DNA of 36,497 nt from positions 1 to 36,497 of the IMG/VR virus record IMGVR_UViG_3300030106_002308. One strand, 5' to 3'. Origin of the DNA: a virus. Position numbers and translations under genes: made by a program. The notes under the pieces are model-generated. The model worked only from the letters and a program-made list of their open reading frames with translations. It did no database searches and was not told where the DNA came from. Positions 21,368 through 30,688 of the stretch are shown one piece after another (within the stretch, counting starts at the first letter, position 1; each line of letters begins with the position of its first letter).

Positions 21368-24300
21368 ATGACAACTCCAAGATTTAGATTCGGTAATCAA
21401 CAAGGCAGAAGGCAAAGTCCTGAAGAACTTAGAGCCTTAGTTAGAAGAGCTCAACAAGTAAAAGCTGCTAGAAGAGCTGAAGAGATCTCAAAACAGATTC
21501 CAAACATAGAACCATCTTCTCCTCTAGGTAAAGAGGGATTACAGAGCCTAAGGGAATCACAGACACCTTTAACACCAAAAGAAGAAAAAGGTTTTTTTGA
21601 TAAGACAATGGATGCAATTAGTTTTACTGGTGATGTGTCAGGTGCAGGAACTTTGAGTTTATTATCAAGAGTACCTCTGACAAGAAGACTGATTGAAGAA
21701 AGTACACTTGGTCAAACAAGTAGAGGTGGCAGAGGAAGTGACACACCATTCTATAAAAGACTTACAGACAGAAGAAGAGAACTACAAAATGAAGGTATGT
21801 CATTTGTTCAAGCATCGAGAAAAGCATACCAAGAAGCCAGAGACGATAAAGAATTTAGAGTTGGTGTTCCAACTGTAACTGAAATCATTACAGATCCTCT
21901 TAACTTTATTGGAGTCGGTGTTGTAACAAAGGTTGCCAAAGGTGTATACAAAGGAACTAAACCAGCATTAGAGATAGTTCCTGGTGCAAAAAGATTACTT
22001 TCTCAAGGTGAAATACTTGAAAAAACACTTGAAACTAAAATCAAAAAATTCAAAGGTGACAATATACAGAAACTTGCTAATCTTGTTGAGACTGCACCAT
22101 TTATTGGTAAGTCTCTTGCAAAGGTTTTTACTACAAGAGGAACTGCATACAGAGATTCGCAAGATGTCATTGGTGCTTCACTTGCTGAACACAACATAAA
22201 AAATGCTCTTAGAGAATCTCAAATTACTGAAGCTATGGCTAACCTTACACCTGCAGAATCAAAAATTAAATTTGGTAATATTGGTTCAAGAAAAACATTT
22301 GGTGAAAGACTTTTTGATGTTGACAACGCAGGAAGAGTTGAGATTGAAGTTGTAAACAAAAATATAAAAGTTGGAAATACAGTCGTAAACCCTACAAAAC
22401 TAAAAGCAGATATTGATAAATTACCAAAAGATACAGACATTCCATTTCAAGTTGCTGATAGAGAGTCACTTACAAATGTGCTTGAAAAAATGTTTCCAGT
22501 CGTTCTAAAAGGTGAGTCTTTAGATCAATTTGCACAAAGGTACATCAAAGGTAAAAAAATTAGTGATGCAGCATTTAGAACTAAATACAAAACAACAAGA
22601 GAAAATTTTGGTTGGATGAATTTACAAGCAGATGATTTACGAAAGTTTGCAGCATTTAGAAAAATAAACGGGAAAGATTTGACACCTGATCAGTTACTTT
22701 ATACAAGAAATCTTTATGAGTTAGTAGATGATGTTGCAAGGCAAATGGAAAATGCTGGTGTTCAGTTTGAAAGAGTTGGAGTTGGTTTTAAAGTAAAGGA
22801 TGACGCAAATGCTTTGACAAAACTAAGAAGATCTTACTTTCCAAGAACATTATTATTTGAAGGTATGAGGGTTGCAAAAGATAAAGCAGCAAAGCAAAAC
22901 TCTAGTAGTAGGTTTGGTGGCACATTTAGGTCAACTAAAGAAAGAAAATTGCTTGATGATTCTGTGTTTGAAAGCGAAATAGATGACTTGGTAAATGCTG
23001 ATGTAATTAAAGTTGGAAACTCTATTGACGGAAGTATTGAAGCTTATCTTAGAGGTGCATTCAAAGCTATTGATGATGCTGATCTTGTAAAAAATGTTAA
23101 AGCTGAACTAAAAAAGAAAAATGGTTTTTCAATAAGAGCAGCAAACAGGAAAGCAATATACAAAGAGATTGATGAAATTTTTGCAAAAACAACAGAGCCA
23201 ACAGCAAAAGATTTAAAACAGTTAGAAGATCTTATAGATAAAAACGGACTAACTAGGCTTAAAAAATTTTTAAATGAAAAAGATGGATTAAGAAAAATAA
23301 AATCAAACCTCAACGACTTTGAAGATTCTGGAATTGTAAGTGGAGTAATAGTAGATGCACAAACAAAAAAAGGAAAAGAATTTATTAAAAGAATGGAAGG
23401 TCTTTTAAATAATGATGTTGTAGACAAAGGTTTTCTTGGATTAGCAGCAAAAACTGGTGACATAATAAGAATAGGTAAAACAGGTCTTGACATAGGGTTT
23501 TCTCTGATACAAGGTCTTCCTTTACTTGGTGTTGCATCTGCAAATATATTTACAAATCCAAAAAGAGCAGCAGATCTTTATGCAACTTGGGGTAAATCAA
23601 CTTTGCAAGGATTTAAGTCTTTATTTCAAAAAAATTCTATGGAAGCTTTTATGAGGGAAGCTGCATCAGAGATTATTGAGATTGATGGAAGGCAGATAAG
23701 TATGCTAAGACTCTTCGTAGAAAATGGTGGACAACTAGGAAGAAGAGCAACTGATATATTCCAAGCAACGGACAATTCTTTATTTAGAGGGGATTTTACT
23801 GGTAGTCAACTTAAAAATGTGGGTCGTGTTGTACTCAATCAAACATTTGGCAGAGCTGAAGATGCTTTTACTCACGCATCAGATGTTTTGAGGATAGAGG
23901 GTTTTAGAAACCTATGGAGAACATTTGCAAAAGAACCAGATGGACTTGTTGAACTCACAAACTTTTTAAATAAATCAACAGGTGCTTTAAATCCACTTGA
24001 GCATGGGATATTGCCTAGACAACAACAAATTGAAAGAATGTTTTTGTTTTTCTCACCAAGATACACAAGATCATCATTATCACTTCTAACTGATTTAGCA
24101 AGAGGTGGTGTTCAAGGAAAACTTGCAAGGCAATCAATCGCAGGTATGGCAGGTTTTGGATTAGGTGTTTATCTTGTAGCTTGTGAACTTTTAGGTCAAC
24201 AGGCACAACTTGATCCAACAAAAAGTGGTTTTATGCAAGTAAAAATAAATGACGACATGGTAGGTTTTGGTACTTTTTGGACAGGACTTGCAAGAATGGT

Positions 24301-25621
24301 TGTTGGTGTAGCTGATGATATTAATCCATATTCAATAGAAACAGTGCTTGACCAACAACGAGCAGGGCCTATAGAAAACTTTGTTTATTCAAGGTTTGCA
24401 TCTGCTCCTTTAACTGGCCTTACTAGAGACATAATTCAAGGTGAAACATTTATTGGAGAACAACTTGAAGGTACACTTGATTATGCAAAACACATAGCAA
24501 AGTCACCACTTCCTTTTTGGCTAGAAGGAGCTCTGTTTGCTGATCCTTATAGATCTGGAGGAGCAGGTGTTGCAGGTGAATTGCTTGGTTTTAGGACTAC
24601 ACCAGTAAGCATTTACAGAAGAAGAAATCTTAGAAGAGACTCAGTTGCAGAAGATAAGTTTGGTAAATTGTATGCAAACTTAAATACATTACAAAAAAGA
24701 GAAGTTGATGAGGATGAGATAATAAAAGACTTGAAAGAACAAATAGATGAAACACCTCCAGGCAGAACAACTGAATTAAATACACAACAAGAAATTTACT
24801 ACAATGAATCAGAAAAGATCTCTGATATTTATATGAATGAACTAATGGAAGTAGCTTCTTACTTGGGTATCAGTGGATACACACACGCAAACCTTAGAGA
24901 AAACTGGAACGAAATCAAAGCTGAACAAAGAACTAGAAGAGAAGATTTAAGACTACGAACAGAACCTGGTGGCGATTTAACACTTATGGAAGACTATTTT
25001 AAAGATTTAAAGGCAAATCAAGATGATAAAAGACAGCCTGAAGATCAAATAGTTGATTTGTATGTATCTGAAGTTTTAGATGCACCGCACCTTGACAGTC
25101 CAACAGGATATAACTGGAGAGAAAGAGACAAACTGATTGCAGAGTTTATTCAAAAGTATGGTACTGAGATGTTTAATTACTCAGTAGCAGCAACAAGAAG
25201 TGGCAGAAAACTTCTACCTGTAGAACAAGAATATTACACTATGAGAGAAAAATACTCTTTTTACTGGGAAGCATCTGAACAGGCAGTCATTGAACAACAA
25301 GATGATCCTCAAAGAGCTCAAGAGTTGCTTGACGAATATTATAGAGTCGATACAGACCCACACAGAGAAAGAATGGAAAACGATGAGTTGATTGGGCCTA
25401 CTATCAAAAAGTTATTGAGAAACATTAGTGGCGTGAAAAAAGAACTAAGGAAAATGAATCCTGGTCTTGACGGATATTTATTTAGATGGGGATTTACTTC
25501 AACGCTACTACACCCTAGTAATCAATCAGAAGATGCTCTGAAATTATGGAGAAGTAATGACACTCTTGAAGAAGTACAATATGACAATAGCGAAAGACAG
25601 TTGACACCAAGAGACAACTAA
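21368..25621 (+). CDS. Giant internal virion / ejection protein candidate (1417 aa)
   Basis: This is the largest gene in the window. Ribosome site GGAGAG lies shortly before ATG. It is mostly helical and charged, with two moderately hydrophobic, glycine-rich stretches (I-G-F-S-L-I-Q-G-L-P-L-L-G-V-A and A-G-F-G-L-G-V-Y-L-V-A) that could insert in a membrane. The middle (roughly 730-900) looks like the large polyvalent-protein type of phage domain, but I cannot name it. No lysozyme or transglycosylase catalytic pattern is recognised. Its place between portal and scaffold fits DNA-ejection proteins of podoviruses. Confidence 0.65.
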   Translation: MTTPRFRFGNQQGRRQSPEELRALVRRAQQVKAARRAEEISKQIPNIEPSSPLGKEGLQSLRESQTPLTPKEEKGFFDKTMDAISFTGDVSGAGTLSLLSRVPLTRRLIEESTLGQTSRGGRGSDTPFYKRLTDRRRELQNEGMSFVQASRKAYQEARDDKEFRVGVPTVTEIITDPLNFIGVGVVTKVAKGVYKGTKPALEIVPGAKRLLSQGEILEKTLETKIKKFKGDNIQKLANLVETAPFIGKSLAKVFTTRGTAYRDSQDVIGASLAEHNIKNALRESQITEAMANLTPAESKIKFGNIGSRKTFGERLFDVDNAGRVEIEVVNKNIKVGNTVVNPTKLKADIDKLPKDTDIPFQVADRESLTNVLEKMFPVVLKGESLDQFAQRYIKGKKISDAAFRTKYKTTRENFGWMNLQADDLRKFAAFRKINGKDLTPDQLLYTRNLYELVDDVARQMENAGVQFERVGVGFKVKDDANALTKLRRSYFPRTLLFEGMRVAKDKAAKQNSSSRFGGTFRSTKERKLLDDSVFESEIDDLVNADVIKVGNSIDGSIEAYLRGAFKAIDDADLVKNVKAELKKKNGFSIRAANRKAIYKEIDEIFAKTTEPTAKDLKQLEDLIDKNGLTRLKKFLNEKDGLRKIKSNLNDFEDSGIVSGVIVDAQTKKGKEFIKRMEGLLNNDVVDKGFLGLAAKTGDIIRIGKTGLDIGFSLIQGLPLLGVASANIFTNPKRAADLYATWGKSTLQGFKSLFQKNSMEAFMREAASEIIEIDGRQISMLRLFVENGGQLGRRATDIFQATDNSLFRGDFTGSQLKNVGRVVLNQTFGRAEDAFTHASDVLRIEGFRNLWRTFAKEPDGLVELTNFLNKSTGALNPLEHGILPRQQQIERMFLFFSPRYTRSSLSLLTDLARGGVQGKLARQSIAGMAGFGLGVYLVACELLGQQAQLDPTKSGFMQVKINDDMVGFGTFWTGLARMVVGVADDINPYSIETVLDQQRAGPIENFVYSRFASAPLTGLTRDIIQGETFIGEQLEGTLDYAKHIAKSPLPFWLEGALFADPYRSGGAGVAGELLGFRTTPVSIYRRRNLRRDSVAEDKFGKLYANLNTLQKREVDEDEIIKDLKEQIDETPPGRTTELNTQQEIYYNESEKISDIYMNELMEVASYLGISGYTHANLRENWNEIKAEQRTRREDLRLRTEPGGDLTLMEDYFKDLKANQDDKRQPEDQIVDLYVSEVLDAPHLDSPTGYNWRERDKLIAEFIQKYGTEMFNYSVAATRSGRKLLPVEQEYYTMREKYSFYWEASEQAVIEQQDDPQRAQELLDEYYRVDTDPHRERMENDELIGPTIKKLLRNISGVKKELRKMNPGLDGYLFRWGFTSTLLHPSNQSEDALKLWRSNDTLEEVQYDNSERQLTPRDN

Positions 25622-25630
25622 TGTTATTTT
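25601..25630 (+). promoter_or_regulatory. Possible promoter before scaffold and capsid genes
   Basis: TTGACA (25601-25606), inside the end of the 1417-aa gene, and TATTTT (25625-25630) are 18 bases apart. It would give an extra transcript for scaffold and capsid, the most needed products. The -10 matches only 4 of 6. Confidence 0.35.
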
Positions 25631-25643
25631 TAAATAAAATGTC

Positions 25644-25665
25644 CTACGGACAAAAAGTCCGATAG
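25644..25665 (+). promoter_or_regulatory. Leader hairpin before scaffold gene
   Basis: CTACGGAC and GTCCG-A-TAG form an 8-bp stem with one bulged A around an AAAAA loop. It is followed by AGAAGGAG, the scaffold ribosome site, with no T-run. It may shield the 5' end of the capsid transcript rather than end the one before. Confidence 0.5.
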
Positions 25666-25683
25666 TAGAAGGAGTTACGGCTC

Positions 25684-26493
25684 ATGGCAGACGAAAAAGA
25701 AGTTACGGCTTCTGAACAACAAGAAGAAACTGTTACGGCAGAAGAACAGCAGATAGCTGAAAAAGTAAATGATGCTGCAACGACACCAGTAGAAGCTCAA
25801 GGGCAAGAAGAGGAAGTCAAAGCAGATGAATCTCTTACACCTGATAAGATAGCAGAAATGACAGCAAAGGCAGCAGCCGAAGCCAGTAAAGAAGCACTTA
25901 ATTCTTTTCAAGGTAGATTTGCTAATTACACAGCAAGTCAACAAAAAGAGATACAGGAGATGATCGATAAAAGATTGGAGCCTGTTATTAAATTTACTGA
26001 GAGTGTTGAGAAAGCTCAAGTTGAACAACTTGATCCAGAACAACAGGTTGAGTATTACAAGGCAAAACTTGAAGAGAAACAAACTCCTGCACAAGAAGTG
26101 CAACAAGATAGTGGACTTTCTCAAGAGCAAAAAATTCTTGCAGATACAACCAAGCAAATGATTCAAGACTCTGGTCTAAATATAGCAGAGACTGATGAAA
26201 AGGTTTGGAAAGGGTGGAATCAAAATATGTCTACGGCACAGTTGATAAGACTAGCTCAGAAAAATATAGACGAGATGACGAAACCACAAAAACCTGCTGA
26301 ACAAGTTACACAACAAGAGCCTACTCCTCAAGCTCAGACACCACCGAGTACGAGCTCTGCTCCGAAAGCTGGAAGTAGCAGAGTTTCAACTTTATCCGAT
26401 TTATCTCAAATGATGGCTTCAGGCCAAATAGATGCTACACAGTATCGTGCAGCAAAAAGTGAAATAAAAAATAAAGGTTACGCAAACCTATAA
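25684..26493 (+). CDS. Capsid scaffold protein (269 aa)
   Basis: The N-terminal 60 residues are very acidic and low-complexity with V-T-A-x-E-Q-Q repeats. The middle is a helical coiled region (about 95-145). A P/Q/S-rich linker (about 200-235) leads to a short helical end (L-S-D-L-S-Q-M-M-A-S-G-Q-I-D-A-T-Q-Y-R-A), the usual capsid-binding helix of scaffolds. It directly precedes the capsid gene, the standard place. It should guide procapsid assembly and then leave. Confidence 0.85.
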   Translation: MADEKEVTASEQQEETVTAEEQQIAEKVNDAATTPVEAQGQEEEVKADESLTPDKIAEMTAKAAAEASKEALNSFQGRFANYTASQQKEIQEMIDKRLEPVIKFTESVEKAQVEQLDPEQQVEYYKAKLEEKQTPAQEVQQDSGLSQEQKILADTTKQMIQDSGLNIAETDEKVWKGWNQNMSTAQLIRLAQKNIDEMTKPQKPAEQVTQQEPTPQAQTPPSTSSAPKAGSSRVSTLSDLSQMMASGQIDATQYRAAKSEIKNKGYANL

Positions 26494-26506
26494 AGAAGGA
26501 TAAATA

Positions 26507-27403
26507 ATGGCAACAGGATTGACTTTATCGTCAAGTTCTAGTCTATCAGATCAATCTAGTATTGTGATCGCAGCAGCGATTTCAAACATTGAACCTGCTG
26601 GCCCTACAAACCAGTTGGTATCTAGGTATGATATTCCTCAAGGTTCTAAACAAGTTAACATCCCTATCTGGGGTAGAAACGATGCAGCAGCTTTATCAGA
26701 AGGTGTGGACATAACAACTCCTCAACAATTATCTGTAACAGTGACTAGCATAACTTCTTCTGAACACGGAATACTTACATTCGTATCTGACAGACTAACT
26801 AGACAAAATAACGAAGACATACTTTCTCATGTTGGAGATGTACAAGGTGGAGCTTTAGGTAGATTACTTGAAGACGACCTTATCACTCTATTCGATGGTT
26901 TTTCAAACTCTATCGGAAGTGCAGGAAGTAACTTAACTTACAGAGATATTGCAGGTGCAGTATCTTTCTTAAAAACTGACAACAACTCATCTTTTGGTAT
27001 GGCTCCTGGTACACCAAATGCAGTAATGCACCCAGAACACATCAGAAGATTTGTACAAGAAGTATCATCTATCCAGGCAGGTGGTTCAGGTATGGCTGCT
27101 CAACCAATTCCAGAAGGAATTACAGCAGAAGTTATTCAGAACTACTTCCGAGGTAACGAAAGAGCTTTCGGTGTTCCAGTATACCAATCAGGTGTAATTG
27201 GAAGAGACGGCTCTGGAGACGCTAAGGGTGCTATCTTCGTTCCACAGGCTTTGGCTTTGGCTATGGCTCACGAAATGGAAGCTGAAGAAGAAAGAGATGC
27301 TTCATTAAGAGGTACAGAAATGGTAATGGTTGGTGAATGGGGAGAAGCTGAAGTAGCTGACCCTTGGGGTGTTGAAATGCTAGGTGCGGCAGACGCACTA
27401 TAG
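26507..27403 (+). CDS. Major capsid protein (298 aa)
   Basis: Right after the scaffold gene with AAGGA before ATG. Features of an HK97-fold coat are an N-terminal arm, a strand-rich body (Q-V-N-I-P-I-W-G-R, L-S-V-T-V-T-S-I-T-S-S-E-H-G), a helical spine around E-D-D-L-I-T-L-F-D-G-F, and a closing part with E-M-V-M-V-G-E-W-G-E-A-E-V. By eye the gene uses more C-ending codons (AAC, TTC, ATC) than its neighbours, as expected of a very highly expressed gene. Fold assignment is from context and general pattern. Confidence 0.87.
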   Translation: MATGLTLSSSSSLSDQSSIVIAAAISNIEPAGPTNQLVSRYDIPQGSKQVNIPIWGRNDAAALSEGVDITTPQQLSVTVTSITSSEHGILTFVSDRLTRQNNEDILSHVGDVQGGALGRLLEDDLITLFDGFSNSIGSAGSNLTYRDIAGAVSFLKTDNNSSFGMAPGTPNAVMHPEHIRRFVQEVSSIQAGGSGMAAQPIPEGITAEVIQNYFRGNERAFGVPVYQSGVIGRDGSGDAKGAIFVPQALALAMAHEMEAEEERDASLRGTEMVMVGEWGEAEVADPWGVEMLGAADAL

Positions 27404-27411
27404 GAGACTGA

Positions 27412-27732
27412 ATGACTACTGAGCAAGATTATTATGTAAAGAAGATTGAGAATAATGACGATCATCTATACACAACTATCTTTGATTCTATAAGTGGAGA
27501 TCCCTTCAAGGTGAAAACCGACAGGGTAGGTCACTACTTATCTAAGATGAAAAGACAATCAAAGCTCAGTGGTGAAAATTTAGTTTTCACTGGCAAATGG
27601 ATACCAGCATTTGTCAAAACAGAAAAAGAAATAATTGGTTCTCCGTCTTCCAGTTTGACCGAGAGGGTTGCTCCTCAAAGTCAAGTTAAAGCTGGGAAAC
27701 GCAGAAGAGGTAGGAGAGGTAGAAAGAAATGA
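27412..27732 (+). CDS. Small head-region protein (106 aa)
   Basis: Starts nine bases after the capsid gene with GGAGA upstream. The N-terminal two thirds are mixed strand (D-P-F-K-V-K-T-D-R-V-G-H-Y-L), and the C-terminus is a basic tail (G-K-R-R-R-G-R-R-G-R-K-K), which may contact packaged DNA. Overlaps the next gene by four bases. Function unknown; head completion is possible. Confidence 0.7.
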   Translation: MTTEQDYYVKKIENNDDHLYTTIFDSISGDPFKVKTDRVGHYLSKMKRQSKLSGENLVFTGKWIPAFVKTEKEIIGSPSSSLTERVAPQSQVKAGKRRRGRRGRKK

Positions 27733-28127
27733 CTACTACAGTTCAATTAGACAGATGGAATACGATTGTTAAAGAAATCAAATTTGACAACAAGTGGAAC
27801 GAAACTCTTAAGAATTATCTGAAAGAGCAGAAGTTAGACGAGTTGCCAACTCCTGAGTGGACAGAGAACGATCCTACCATGGCTTACATATACCTGCCTA
27901 CAAGAGACCTTAAAGGTAATCTTGTTAGGATGGACAAAACCAAAGTCAGGATGTTTCCAGAGAGCATCGTTGGGTATCTTGAGAAAGGCGGACTGATGGA
28001 GCTCCCTAAAAAGGTTGAAGCACCTCAGAGATCGCAGAAAAAAGAGCAGCTCCCCAAGATGGAAACGGAGAAACCAACACTTGATAAAAAACTTGAAAAT
28101 AAAATAGGAGACCTAAAAGATGAGTAA
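27729..28127 (+). CDS. Small head-region protein (132 aa)
   Basis: ATGA overlap with the gene before and eight-base overlap with the gene after. The first 75 residues look folded (M-A-Y-I-Y-L-P-T-R-D-L-K-G-N-L-V-R), and the last 40 are charged K/E and probably disordered. It shares with the 27412 protein a D/T-K-V-R/T-x-x-P/G-x-x-Y-L-type segment (M-F-P-E-S-I-V-G-Y-L), so the two may be distant relatives. Function unknown. Confidence 0.65.
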   Translation: MTTTVQLDRWNTIVKEIKFDNKWNETLKNYLKEQKLDELPTPEWTENDPTMAYIYLPTRDLKGNLVRMDKTKVRMFPESIVGYLEKGGLMELPKKVEAPQRSQKKEQLPKMETEKPTLDKKLENKIGDLKDE

Positions 28128-28509
28128 CACTATGGGTAACAAGTATGAATCATCCAACGCAGAGACTCTATCTGGAGCTAAGAGCTTAGCCGTTACAGAC
28201 GCTAAATTTCAATTCTTAGACCCAGGAGGTTCTGGAAGAAACTGTGATCTTCCTGACTTGAGAACAGCAACTACAGATATAAACTCTGAAGGAACTGGAA
28301 CAGCAGGAACTACAAGATACGCAGACACTCAAGGTGGGTTCTTTGTAATCAGCAACACTGCTGATGCAGCAGAAGTAATCACTGTGAGAGGATGGAATGG
28401 TTCATCTACTACAGGTACAATTATGACTCCAACCCAAAATGAAACAGCAGTCTGCTACTGGACTGGTGCGACTAACGGATGGATCGGCATAGCTGGATCT
28501 GACGCATAA
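28120..28509 (+). CDS. Putative head decoration protein (129 aa)
   Basis: Beta-rich and G/T/S-rich (G-G-F-F-V-I-S-N-T-A-D-A-A-E-V-I-T-V-R-G-W), with a strand-heavy end carrying Trp (V-C-Y-W-T-G-A-T-N-G-W-I-G-I-A-G). Such small beta proteins next to the capsid gene often decorate the capsid shell. No catalytic motif. The call is from composition and place. Confidence 0.65.
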   Translation: MSNTMGNKYESSNAETLSGAKSLAVTDAKFQFLDPGGSGRNCDLPDLRTATTDINSEGTGTAGTTRYADTQGGFFVISNTADAAEVITVRGWNGSSTTGTIMTPTQNETAVCYWTGATNGWIGIAGSDA

Positions 28510-28525
28510 TAAATGAATAGTTGTG

Positions 28526-28574
28526 GTGAGGGTCTGAGTTAAAGTTACGGAAATTTAATTCCCTTGACCCTCAC
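28526..28574 (+). promoter_or_regulatory. Long-stem hairpin between two decoration-like genes
   Basis: GTGAGGGTC (28526-28534) and GACCCTCAC (28566-28574) form a perfect 9-bp stem. Inside lies a smaller GGAA/TTCC pair. It is not followed by Ts; the next ribosome site (GAGGAG) starts a few bases on. It could be a weak terminator, an RNA-processing site or a translation control hairpin. Confidence 0.7.
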
Positions 28575-28590
28575 TGCATGAGGAGAAAAT

Positions 28591-28893
28591 ATGGCATTAG
28601 GAAGCGAAGTCAATAAAACAGTTGCAGGTACAGCAGTATCTTTGACTGTTCCAGATGGTACGAACTATGCAGTTATGAGTATTGAGACAGCAGCAATCAG
28701 AGTAAGGCACGATGGTACAGCACCAACAGGAACAAATGGAGTTCTCGTATCAAACGGAGAATTTTTGGAAATTTACGGAGAAGATACTTTAGACCAGATA
28801 CAGTTAATCAGAGACACAAGCACAAGTGCAGTTGTCAATGTAGCTTATGGTGTAGACAGCAGTGGTCTTCACGGCATTAGAATTAGTAAATAA
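28591..28893 (+). CDS. Second small beta-rich decoration-like protein (100 aa)
   Basis: GAGGAG six to seven bases before ATG. Strand-rich sequence (A-V-S-L-T-V-P-D-G-T-N-Y-A-V-M-S-I-E-T-A-A-I-R-V), compact, without basic tails. It resembles small phage head/neck beta proteins. It overlaps the next gene by one base (TAATG). Separated from the 28120 gene by the hairpin at 28526-28574, so it may be expressed at a different level. Confidence 0.65.
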   Translation: MALGSEVNKTVAGTAVSLTVPDGTNYAVMSIETAAIRVRHDGTAPTGTNGVLVSNGEFLEIYGEDTLDQIQLIRDTSTSAVVNVAYGVDSSGLHGIRISK

Positions 28894-29351
28894 TGGGAAA
28901 GTATACTAAGTCTAACAAGAATAATATTTTTAGAGATAAACCTGAGATTGCCGTCTCAGAACATACTGTTGAAAAAGATGGTAAGAAAATGAAGATGGTA
29001 ATCCCTGAGGGTAAGATTGGATATGGAGATGTTGAGTCACACGCACAGATTGCAGGTGACTTGGCAAACAAACATTCTGGAGACACCAAAGCAGGAGAAA
29101 GGGTTTATGAAGAAGTTCGGAAACAGAGAGAAGAAGATAACGGATCTTCTGTAGAAGAACATAAACTTAAGATGGCTGTAAATAAAATGGCAAGTAGAAT
29201 GCCTGTAATGCAGCAGTTTAAGATTGTAGATAACACTGGTCAGCATATTGCAACCGATTATCTATTTATGAAAACAGAACAAAGTGGCCTTACTAGACCT
29301 CTCAAGATAAGAGTGGATCGTGATGGTCGCACATCGGAGATACCTGTATAG
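28893..29351 (+). CDS. Unknown charged protein in head-tail region (152 aa)
   Basis: TAATG overlap at its start; the next gene begins with GTG on its last base. Polar and lysine-rich (G-K-Y-T-K-S-N-K-N-N, K-D-G-K-K-M-K-M-V-I-P-E-G-K), partly helical, ending K-I-R-V-D-R-D-G-R-T-S-E-I-P-V. Position before the tail-tube genes suggests a connector or head-completion role; no direct support. Confidence 0.65.
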   Translation: MGKYTKSNKNNIFRDKPEIAVSEHTVEKDGKKMKMVIPEGKIGYGDVESHAQIAGDLANKHSGDTKAGERVYEEVRKQREEDNGSSVEEHKLKMAVNKMASRMPVMQQFKIVDNTGQHIATDYLFMKTEQSGLTRPLKIRVDRDGRTSEIPV

Positions 29352-30688
29352 TGGCAACAACAACACTTGATAATTTATTACCACAGTTTGGTAGAGCTAT
29401 TGGAGCCTTCATTGGTTCTTTTACTACTACTACTGCTATTGCAGCAAACACATCAGTAGTATCTACGGAACTTACTGATTCTGGTTTTAACAATGATGAT
29501 GCTCTAAATGACACATTTATAAAGATTACAAGTGCTAACAATGATGACACTGTAAGGCGTGTAACGGACTATACAGCGAGTTCTGGCACAATTACTGTAT
29601 CAGGTACTGCTTTGACATCAGATAGCAGCACACAGGCTACATTTGAAATTTACAGATATGACCCTGATCAACTAAGAGATTCTCTAAATGATGCAAGGTT
29701 CAATGTATTTCCAAGACTATACAAAGAAGTAAACGACAGAACTTTATGCCTGGCAGACACACAGAACAAGTATGCAAGGCCTTCATCTATTGCACCAGGA
29801 TATGTAAGACAGATATATGAAGAGTCAAGAATAGATGCTCAAAGCTACGGAAACAATATTGTAAACACACTAAACTGTGACTTTGAAACATGGACAGACT
29901 CAACTACACCTGCTGACTGGGTAAACTCAAACTTTACAAGTATTACTCAAGAACAAGAAACTACATCACCAGATAATTACATGGTGTTCTCAGGCTCTAA
30001 TTCAGCACAGTTTCAAGTACAGGCAAGTGCGGTTAACACAGCTTTACTTACAGTACCTAGTGGAACTAACTACAAAGGTGAAGAAATAAATGTAGGTATA
30101 TGGGTATATTCTAAAACTGCAAGCAGAGTATCTGCTGCAATACAGATTGATTCAGATTCCGTATCAACAGGAACTACCCACTCTGGAGGTGGATGGGAAA
30201 GACTTACCCACACACTAGATGCAAAAGACTTAGACACAAGTATAAAGGTTGGTCTTCATGTAACAAGTGACTCTGATGCTTTCGTTTTCTATGCAGACGA
30301 AATGGTGGCAACAGCAGGACAAAGTGAAGTACCTAGTTTACTTGGAGCTCCTTTGCTTGACTGGAGAGAAGAAGGCGACACCATAGTTATAAAAAGTTCT
30401 ATCTCTAATAGTGATAGAAGTCTGCATGTCAGAGGAATGGGTTTGCTTTCTTCCGTGTCCTCTGGCTCAGACACAATGGAAATAGACCAACAACAAGCAA
30501 GATTGTTAATAAATCAAGCAGCAGCATTGTGGTTTCAACAAGACATAGATCAACTAGACATAGCAGATTTAAATGCTGCACAGAGAAGACAGACACACTT
30601 TCAGAACCTTGTAAATCAAGGACATGGTGGTATGGCACCTTTAGCTTTAAAGAAAGGTGTTGTAAGCAGTCTTAACGGAGGTTACTAA
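29351..30688 (+). CDS. Tail/connector protein with carbohydrate-binding-like module (445 aa)
   Basis: Starts at GTG on the stop of the gene before. The first part (about 1-165) and the last part (about 330-445, with N-A-A-Q-R-R-Q-T-H-F-Q-N-L-V-N-Q-G) look like a head-tail connector (adaptor) protein. Between them (about 175-320) is a jelly-roll-like stretch starting N-C-D-F-E-T-W, with N-V-G-I-W-V-Y-S-K-T and G-G-G-W-E-R-L-T-H-T-L, a pattern known from CBM4_9-type carbohydrate-binding domains. The module may help grip glycans or stabilise the tail. The domain call is by recalled pattern. Confidence 0.7.
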   Translation: MATTTLDNLLPQFGRAIGAFIGSFTTTTAIAANTSVVSTELTDSGFNNDDALNDTFIKITSANNDDTVRRVTDYTASSGTITVSGTALTSDSSTQATFEIYRYDPDQLRDSLNDARFNVFPRLYKEVNDRTLCLADTQNKYARPSSIAPGYVRQIYEESRIDAQSYGNNIVNTLNCDFETWTDSTTPADWVNSNFTSITQEQETTSPDNYMVFSGSNSAQFQVQASAVNTALLTVPSGTNYKGEEINVGIWVYSKTASRVSAAIQIDSDSVSTGTTHSGGGWERLTHTLDAKDLDTSIKVGLHVTSDSDAFVFYADEMVATAGQSEVPSLLGAPLLDWREEGDTIVIKSSISNSDRSLHVRGMGLLSSVSSGSDTMEIDQQQARLLINQAAALWFQQDIDQLDIADLNAAQRRQTHFQNLVNQGHGGMAPLALKKGVVSSLNGGY

